Positions 12,642 through 17,213 of a stretch of DNA of 17,213 nucleotides are shown here, piece after piece. This DNA comes from an uncultured bacterium (GTDB lineage Bacteria > Planctomycetota > Phycisphaerae > Sedimentisphaerales > Anaerobacaceae). The position numbers were made by a program, and so were the translations under genes. The notes below the pieces were generated by a model that did no database searches, had not been told where the DNA came from, and worked only from the letters and a program-made list of their open reading frames with translations. How positions within the stretch are numbered: position 1 is the first letter of the stretch; the number at the start of each line of letters is the position of its first letter. Location of the stretch: assembly GCA_913009865.1 (NCBI GenBank), contig CAJVYK010000021.1, positions 1-17,213 of the forward strand, given 5' to 3'.

Positions 12642-14356
12642 TCGAGATAATTCAGGGTTCTTGCAAGTATCTTGGCAACTACCGGGGCGGCTACGGTTCC
12701 GCCGGTATAGCCCTTGCCGAGTTTGATGTTTGGCTTGCGTATCGAAACTAAAACCACCACGGCCGGATTTTGAGCCGGGGCACCCGCTATAAAAGAAGCG
12801 ATATAGTCGCTATCCGAATAACCTCTTGCTTCGCTCTTAGCTAATTGAGCGGTTCCGGTCTTGCCGAATACCTGCCATTTTTCCAGCTTGGCTTTCCTGC
12901 CCGTTCCTTCATTAACTACGCCAACCAGAGCATCAGTAACAATCCAGCGGGCAACTTCCGGTTTGATGATGAAGCCAACAGCAGATGCCGGTCGTTCGGT
13001 TTTTTTTAGTTTGAGAACCTGCCCGCCTTTTCCCACCATTGCCCTGACCAAAAACGGGCGGACTGGGCGGCCGCCATTGGCAAGTACGCAGAAAGCCCGA
13101 ACCAGTTGAATCGCAGTTACAGAAATTTCCTGGCCAAAAGGTATTCGAGTTACGCTGTATCCCGTCCACTTCTGTACCGGCCACAAGAGTCCGTCTGCTT
13201 CGCCGGGCAAGTCGATGCCCGTTTTTTGGCCGAAACCGAAAAGCTTCAGGCCCCTATAAAGCGTCTCTTTGCCGGTTCTTTGCCCGATTTTGGCCATTCC
13301 TATATTACTGGAATGTACCAGAATCTGGCGTACCGTCAGATTGCCGAATTTGTGGTCGCCGTATTCGCCGATTCGCCCAAAGCCTTTGCCGTGATAGTTA
13401 CCATATTCGCAGAAGATTTTTTCGTTCGGCTCTACAACGCCGGCATCGATTGCAATTGCGGCGGCAATCGGCTTTAGCAAACTGCCCGGCTCAAATTGGT
13501 CGGTTATCGCCCGATTGCCCAGATTATTTGGCTCGGCAGAGCGGATGTCGTTAGGGTCGAAACTGGGCAGTGAAACCATAGCCAATATCGCCCCGGTCGC
13601 CGGTTCAGCTACAATCGCTACAGCCGACTCGGCCTCGTAACTTTCGTATTGTTTGAGCAGTTCGGCTCGTGCAAACTGCTGAATGGAGGCATCAAGAGTC
13701 AAAATAATCCCGACGCCATCGCTCAAAACGCTGCTTTGTTGTTTTAGCCGAATGGGCCGGCGAAGTGAATCGGCGAAGAATGTATTCCGGCCCGCAGAAC
13801 CGGCGAGTTCTTTGTCGTATTGTAATTCAATACCGTCCAAACCCTGATTGTCAACACTTGTAAAACCAACAACATGTGCCGCCAGCGGACCCATCGGGTA
13901 ATACCTTTGCCAATCAGATTGAACGCCGATACCATAAATTTTGCCGGCGGCAGTGCACTGGTTCGGCTCGGCGCCGACCTTGATTTTTACAAAGCCCGGA
14001 TTTCTGCTCTCCGTGATGAGTTTGAAGATTTCGTGTGCGCCCATTTCCATAATAGGAGCAAGTTTGGTAGAGATGCTTTTGGGCCTTTTTATGATTCGCG
14101 GCTCGGCAAAAATGGTCTGGATTTTATTGCTTGCGGCAAGCACTCTGCCACGACAATCGAGAATCACGCCGCGCTGAGGTTTTTGCGTTGTGCGCTTCTG
14201 CTGCTGTTTTGTGGAAATGCTAATATAATAGTCGTTCCTGAGAAACTGCAGATAAAAGCACCGCCCCGCCAGTAACAGAAATGCTGCAATCAGAAACAGT
14301 AAAAAAATGGTGATAAAACGGACGCTTTTCAATTCGTATCTCATATCTCGCTTCAC
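12626..14356 (-). CDS. ftsI: Division transpeptidase FtsI / PBP3
   Basis: This encodes 576 residues, a normal length. It is a class B PBP that crosslinks septal peptidoglycan in the divisome with FtsW. The membrane helix is about 13-31. The pedestal starts at QRGVILDCRGRVLA (61-74). The transpeptidase motifs are SLLK (Ser292-Lys295, nucleophile Ser292), SSN (349-351) and KTG (499-501, in FGKTGTAQ). There is no PASTA domain. Its place downstream of the FtsL-like gene and rsmH separates it from PBP2. The start is uncertain: GTG at 14356 or ATG at 14344, both inside a heptad repeat with no clear Shine-Dalgarno sequence. The C-terminal ENRGL and stop are encoded by the inverted repeat shared with mrdA. 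No murE or murF follows, unlike the usual dcw order. Confidence 0.92.
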   Translation of the reverse strand: MKRDMRYELKSVRFITIFLLFLIAAFLLLAGRCFYLQFLRNDYYISISTKQQQKRTTQKPQRGVILDCRGRVLAASNKIQTIFAEPRIIKRPKSISTKLAPIMEMGAHEIFKLITESRNPGFVKIKVGAEPNQCTAAGKIYGIGVQSDWQRYYPMGPLAAHVVGFTSVDNQGLDGIELQYDKELAGSAGRNTFFADSLRRPIRLKQQSSVLSDGVGIILTLDASIQQFARAELLKQYESYEAESAVAIVAEPATGAILAMVSLPSFDPNDIRSAEPNNLGNRAITDQFEPGSLLKPIAAAIAIDAGVVEPNEKIFCEYGNYHGKGFGRIGEYGDHKFGNLTVRQILVHSSNIGMAKIGQRTGKETLYRGLKLFGFGQKTGIDLPGEADGLLWPVQKWTGYSVTRIPFGQEISVTAIQLVRAFCVLANGGRPVRPFLVRAMVGKGGQVLKLKKTERPASAVGFIIKPEVARWIVTDALVGVVNEGTGRKAKLEKWQVFGKTGTAQLAKSEARGYSDSDYIASFIAGAPAQNPAVVVLVSIRKPNIKLGKGYTGGTVAAPVVAKILARTLNYLENRGL

Positions 14357-14384
14357 GCTTCACGCTTCACGAGATACGCCTCAC
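14336..14384. repeat. Heptad repeat filling the gap between the FtsL-like gene and ftsI
   Basis: Seven consecutive heptamers: GTATCTC, ATATCTC, GCTTCAC x3, GAGATAC, GCCTCAC. The outer GTATCTC and GAGATAC are inverse complements. It begins inside ftsI codons and ends exactly at the stop of the FtsL-like gene (14385-14387). On the minus strand each GTGAAGC unit offers a GTG in a different frame; only the third is in frame with ftsI. Confidence 0.88.
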
Positions 14385-14600
14385 CTACTTGCCGAGACGC
14401 TGCGAGACGGCAGCGGGATTTATTAAACTTTCCAACTGTAGTTGTTTGCCGCCAAGCTGTTGTTTCAGCCGGCTTTGTTCGGTATTAATGGTACAAAGCT
14501 TATAGAAAATGCGATTGTTGGCGCTACGCAGATAGACGGTGAAGATCAAAATAGCTGTAAAGCAGAAAACAACAAAAACAGAGCGAAACCGGAACATCAT
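14385..14600 (-). CDS. FtsL-like bitopic membrane protein
   Basis: This encodes 71 residues. A basic N-terminus (MMFRFRS), one membrane helix (about 7-25) and a coiled-coil-like tail (about 27-60, with Leu and Gln at heptad-type spacing) match the plan of FtsL/DivIC. FtsL recruits and activates FtsWI at the septum. The sequence itself is too short and diverged for direct recognition; the call rests on topology and on the position directly before ftsI, where ftsL usually lies. The two adjacent ATG codons at 14600 and 14597 have no strong Shine-Dalgarno sequence. The gap to ftsI is 28 bp and made of heptad repeats. Confidence 0.6.
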   Translation of the reverse strand: MMFRFRSVFVVFCFTAILIFTVYLRSANNRIFYKLCTINTEQSRLKQQLGGKQLQLESLINPAAVSQRLGK

Positions 14601-14607
14601 AATAAAG

Positions 14608-14693
14608 GATTAACCGTTGACCTGTCCTGAGCGCAGTCGAGGGAGAACGCCGAGATAGCAGAGAAAAAAAGAATATTAAAATGATTAACCGTT
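14608..14693. repeat. 11-bp direct repeat GATTAACCGTT and dispersed-repeat-like core
   Basis: GATTAACCGTT occurs at 14608-14618 and 14683-14693 in the gap between the LysM gene and the FtsL-like gene. Between them is CCTGTCCTGAGCGCAGTCGA (14621-14640), which resembles a motif of the type GTCCTGAGCGAAGTCGA that I recall as common in environmental genomes. The arrangement could be a small insertion with an 11-bp target duplication. Confidence 0.4.
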
Positions 14694-14695
14694 TC

Positions 14696-14716
14696 GATTC
14701 TCAATTCTTAATTCTT
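14696..14716. repeat. Short heptad repeat, AATTCTT x2
   Basis: GATTCTC, AATTCTT, AATTCTT form three 7-mers just after the LysM gene stop (14726, minus strand). It is the shortest locus in the heptad family. Confidence 0.5.
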
Positions 14717-14725
14717 ATAAACACT

Positions 14726-15538
14726 TTATCGAGCCGGCAACTTCAAACGCATCCCAACGGCCAGACTGTCCTCGTCGTCTAAAATATCAGCATTTAGTTC
14801 GGCTATTTCGCTGTAGCGACTGCCGTCTCCGAGCTGCTCAGCGGCGATTTGCCATAAACTGTCACCTTCCTGTACGAGGTATCGACCACTTCGTTTTGCT
14901 CGGCGGCTATCGGTCGAAAGATGTCTTTTGCCGATGGCATCAACCTTCGCAAACTCCATAGTGGAAAAGACGCTCGCAATTTTGTTTTTATTCGGCGCCG
15001 AAGCCGACAGCGGTGGTATGATAAGCTTTTGCCCTTCATAAATCTCATCAGGCGATTTCAGAAACCTGGCATTGGCCTTAAATATCCGCGTGATATTTAT
15101 TCTTTTATTGCCATCCCGGGGGCCGTAAACTTTTTTGGCTATAACAGCCAGGTTATCGCCGGCGCTGACAACATAAACTTTTGGCAAAGTCGGTTTGACG
15201 GACGCAGGATTATCGAGTCCGCTTTTTTTAGTGATAGTCGGCGGGGGCAGGGCCGGAGCAACCGGCTTGATTTCAATGGCTTCCCTGGTTTTTTCCTCTG
15301 CCCAAGCGCTGTTCGGCAGCGGCCTTATGGAGCGAATATCCTGATTGATAACCTCACGGCTGACTTTACGCTCCCTGGTTCCAAGGCCCGGCTGATTATT
15401 CTGCAAACCAACTGCGGTGGTAGTCAGTTCGTTATTGTTTGTATCCCTGCGAAAGCTTGGCAGTCCGTTGATTATAAATGCAATTATAAATATAAAAACC
15501 AGGCCTAACAGCAATCCAATCTTAGCGTCGGAAGTCAT
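14726..15538 (-). CDS. Membrane-anchored protein with two LysM domains
   Basis: This encodes 270 residues. The N-terminal membrane helix (about 7-24) is followed by a polar linker with a Pro-rich stretch (about 92-120). LysM domain 1 is at about 120-175 (YVVSAGDNLAVIAKKVYG ... IYEGQKLIIPP) and LysM domain 2 at about 219-268 (YLVQEGDSLWQIAAEQLG ... LAVGMRLKLPA). LysM domains bind N-acetylglucosamine-containing glycans such as peptidoglycan, so this protein likely tethers the membrane to the wall. No catalytic domain is present. GGAG lies 8 bases before the ATG at 15538. Its place between rsmH and the FtsL-like gene suggests a division-linked role. The spacer to rsmH is a heptad inverted repeat. 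Confidence 0.85.
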   Translation of the reverse strand: MTSDAKIGLLLGLVFIFIIAFIINGLPSFRRDTNNNELTTTAVGLQNNQPGLGTRERKVSREVINQDIRSIRPLPNSAWAEEKTREAIEIKPVAPALPPPTITKKSGLDNPASVKPTLPKVYVVSAGDNLAVIAKKVYGPRDGNKRINITRIFKANARFLKSPDEIYEGQKLIIPPLSASAPNKNKIASVFSTMEFAKVDAIGKRHLSTDSRRAKRSGRYLVQEGDSLWQIAAEQLGDGSRYSEIAELNADILDDEDSLAVGMRLKLPAR

Positions 15539-15557
15539 AAAAAAAACTCCATTAATG

Positions 15558-15611
15558 GGTTCATTGTTATGAGTTCATTGTTCATAGACTATGAACCACG
15601 AACCCTGAACT
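15558..15611. repeat. Inverted heptad repeat at the rsmH 3' end
   Basis: The left arm is GGTTCAT, TGTTATG, AGTTCAT, TGTTCAT (15558-15585). The right arm is ATGAACC, ACGAACC, CTGAACT (15591-15611), inverse in consensus, with a 5-base loop. The rsmH stop (15582-15584) and the last eight or so codons (GFVVHSL) lie inside the repeat. It ends shortly before the LysM gene ribosome binding site. Confidence 0.82.
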
Positions 15612-16511
15612 CAATTGTGCTATTCTTAACTTTGCGCTCCTTGCCCGCCGATTTTCTACGATTTCCTGCCGGGACGGCACAATCGGTTTTTTCGTGATGA
15701 TTCTGTAAATACCATCCTTTTTATTTTGCCTAAAATCGTTCTTAACCAATCTGTCTTCCAGACTGTGAAAACTAATGACCGCTATGTAACCATTTCTCTT
15801 CAGCAGTTCCGGCGATGAGGCAAGCAATTCGGCCAGATTCTCCAACTCGTTATTGACCGCAATCCTCAGCGCCTGAAAAGTTCTGGTTGCCGGGTGAATC
15901 CTGGCCCTTCGCTTTCGCCCGGGCTTGCTCAGCGCTCTGCAGACTATCGCTGCTAATTGGCCGGTCGTGGTTATCGGCTCGCCGCCGCGGTGACGCACGA
16001 TAAACCGTGCAATCCGCCGTGAAGCTCTGTCCTGGCCGAACTTATAAATCAAATCAGCTAAGGATTTCTCGTCCGCTTTATTAACTATATCGGCAGCGGT
16101 GGTCTTTAATCTTTTGTCGATTCTCATATCGAGCGGCATATCGTGAAGAAAACTCAGTCCCATCTCGACGTTGGTCAACTGTGCCGAACAGAGGCCCAAA
16201 TCCGCCAGTATGAAATCTACCTTTTCTATACCCTGCTTATGGACTTGCTCGCTGATTTGAGAAAAATTCGAATGAAGCAGAATAATCTTACAAGCAAGGC
16301 CCTTTAATTTCAATTGGGCCCTTCGGATTGAATCTTTATCCACATCAAGACCTAAAATCAGTCCATCAGGGCCCAGTGTTTGGCCGAACAGGAAACTGTG
16401 ACTTCCTTGTCCTATGGTCGCATCGACCATCACCCCATCCGGCGGTAAGTTTATCTGTTCGGCTAATGTCTCTGCAAGAACCGGTATATGTTCTACTGCT
16501 GAGGCATTCAC
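15582..16511 (-). CDS. rsmH: 16S rRNA (cytosine(1402)-N4)-methyltransferase
   Basis: This encodes 309 residues, the usual length. It methylates N4 of C1402 in 16S rRNA and is a standard member of mra/dcw clusters. Seen: HIPVLAETL at the N-terminus (8-16), the SAM-binding loop VDATIGQGSHS, LGLDVDKDSI, FILADLGLCSAQL, the LDMRID motif, the RIHPATRTFQALRIAVNNEL signature and VISFHSLEDRLVK. The core DLG-C-S in DLGLCSAQL replaces the usual DLGVSS. The start is GTG at 16511, with a poor ribosome site. An in-frame ATT at 16541 has AGGGAG 6 bases upstream and would add ten residues, but ATT starts are rare. The C-terminal tail after RSAKLRIAQL is encoded by the heptad repeat and is probably dispensable. 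Confidence 0.95.
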   Translation of the reverse strand: MNASAVEHIPVLAETLAEQINLPPDGVMVDATIGQGSHSFLFGQTLGPDGLILGLDVDKDSIRRAQLKLKGLACKIILLHSNFSQISEQVHKQGIEKVDFILADLGLCSAQLTNVEMGLSFLHDMPLDMRIDKRLKTTAADIVNKADEKSLADLIYKFGQDRASRRIARFIVRHRGGEPITTTGQLAAIVCRALSKPGRKRRARIHPATRTFQALRIAVNNELENLAELLASSPELLKRNGYIAVISFHSLEDRLVKNDFRQNKKDGIYRIITKKPIVPSRQEIVENRRARSAKLRIAQLSSGFVVHSL

Positions 16512-16596
16512 TTCTGAATCAGTAAACCCAATTTTATACTCCCTTGCGGCAAAACGCTCTCTGTGATGTAAACCAGCGCAACACGGATAGCGATTT

Positions 16597-16806
16597 TCAG
16601 CACACGGCCACAGCGTTTTTCCGGGCTTTAAGTTTCTTAACAGCGGGCGAAAATGTAACGTTAGAAAAAGTCTTACCGAGTTTTTTCAACTGCTCCAGAC
16701 GCTCAGTAAGAATTGTCAGCGAGGCAAAGGTCTGTTCGTCAATCGGTCTTTGAGCAGTGAGACTTTTCTCTACAATCTGACAGTAGTTCGAATCGGCTTC
16801 AATCAT
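16597..16806 (-). CDS. Small helical protein between mraZ and rsmH (69 residues)
   Basis: This encodes 69 residues. It has a perfect AGGAGG ribosome binding site 5 bases before the ATG and follows the mraZ stop by 19 bp, so it is very likely translated. The sequence is soluble and helical, with a segment LTILTERLEQLKKLGK that could form a short amphipathic helix or coiled coil, and a basic C-terminus (VKKLKARKNAVAV). I do not recognise a family. Its place in the mraZ-rsmH pair, where usually nothing intervenes, suggests a lineage-specific part of the division or wall operon. Confidence 0.7.
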   Translation of the reverse strand: MIEADSNYCQIVEKSLTAQRPIDEQTFASLTILTERLEQLKKLGKTFSNVTFSPAVKKLKARKNAVAVC

Positions 16807-16825
16807 TTTGCCTCCTCTTTAAAGG

Positions 16826-17213
16826 TTAAAGTTCCCGGCTTTCTTTTTGCAGGACAATCTGCCGTGCCTGCAACATCTGTTTCTGGTATTGAGCCATATG
16901 GTCTGTAAGATACTGTTCCCAGTTTTCACTGTTCCACAGTTCGATATGGTCTCTGACGCCAACGAGGGTAATATGGTTTTTCAGTCCCGCCCTCTTTCGC
17001 AATCTTTCGTTTAAGAGCAATCGGCCCTGGGCGTCCAGTTCCACCTTGCTGGTCAAAGCAAAACTTATTCGCTCGAACGCCACGGCCTCATCCGGCGCAG
17101 CGGACCCGGGTGCAACGGCGAGGACTATTTGCTCAAAATATTTTTCAGGATATAAACAAAGTATGCCGTTTGAGCCGAGGACAAGATAGAAATTGCTGCC
17201 GTGTTCATCGACG
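16826..17213 (-). CDS. mraZ: Transcriptional regulator MraZ (5' end beyond the window)
   Basis: The reading frame stays open to the right edge, so the N-terminus is missing; about 129 residues are visible. It starts inside the first MraZ/SpoVT-AbrB-like repeat (FYLVLGSNGILCLYPEKYFEQIV). The second repeat has FALTSKVELDAQGRLLLNERLRKRAG, with the DxxxR motif as DAQGR, and ITLVGVRDHIELWNSENWEQYL. MraZ forms rings that bind direct repeats upstream of its own gene and represses the mra/dcw operon; those sites would lie beyond the window. A GTG at 17083 is only an internal codon. It leads the minus-strand run mraZ, 69-residue gene, rsmH, LysM, FtsL-like, ftsI. Confidence 0.9.
   Translation of the reverse strand, partial: VDEHGSNFYLVLGSNGILCLYPEKYFEQIVLAVAPGSAAPDEAVAFERISFALTSKVELDAQGRLLLNERLRKRAGLKNHITLVGVRDHIELWNSENWEQYLTDHMAQYQKQMLQARQIVLQKESREL

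Noticed and set aside
16826..17083. An 85-residue MraZ starting at GTG 17083
   Set aside because: The same frame continues upstream with MraZ-like sequence (LCLYPEKYFEQIV) to the window edge, so the gene is cut by the window and not shortened.

Overview
The window is bacterial and reads as two blocks joined by an about 600-bp repeat-rich spacer. The gene set points to a peptidoglycan-containing, Gram-negative-type cell: Mre proteins, two class B penicillin-binding proteins, MraZ/RsmH, apolipoprotein N-acyltransferase and a lipoprotein. Non-canonical mre and mra clusters, HEAT-repeat lipoprotein content and abundant short intergenic repeats suggest Planctomycetota (Phycisphaerae-like). That placement is inference; no rRNA or other marker is present.

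Left block (1-1600, minus strand, visibly AT-rich): a small defence locus. An AbiV-family abortive-infection protein is followed by a TIR-domain protein. Two copies of a compound repeat flank the TIR gene: a perfect 17-bp palindrome, a hairpin segment, and a short leader that carries the TIR ribosome binding site. The arrangement is cassette-like. The spacer 1596-2193 has no convincing gene; it holds G/C-rich hairpins and 7-bp-periodic repeats.

Middle block (2194-5947, plus): a beta-class DNA methyltransferase, probably leaderless, is coupled by a TTGA overlap to lnt, which is coupled by an ATGA overlap to a HEAT-repeat lipoprotein. The lipoprotein gene seems frameshifted near its 3' end. A promoter follows, then a membrane-anchored coiled-coil protein with an MreC-like C-terminal domain and a 52-residue membrane protein. 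After a spacer with a second promoter come mreB, mreC, mreD and mrdA (PBP2).

Right block (minus, convergent with mrdA): mraZ (5' end beyond the window), a 69-residue helical protein, rsmH, a membrane-anchored double-LysM protein, an FtsL-like bitopic protein and ftsI. The elongation set (mre/mrdA) and the division set (mraZ/rsmH/ftsI) thus meet tail to tail at an inverted repeat.

The most unusual signal is a family of short tandem repeats with a strict 7-bp period at about 13 places, at most gene junctions. Each locus has its own heptamer (ATGAACA, CGTGAAT, GCTTTTA, ACGCTAT, CGCAATA, GCTTCAC and others). Many are built as two inverted arms able to fold into long hairpins. They invade coding sequence: an in-frame insert in Lnt, the lipoprotein signal peptide, the MreD, FtsI and RsmH C-termini, and the mreC and ftsI starts.
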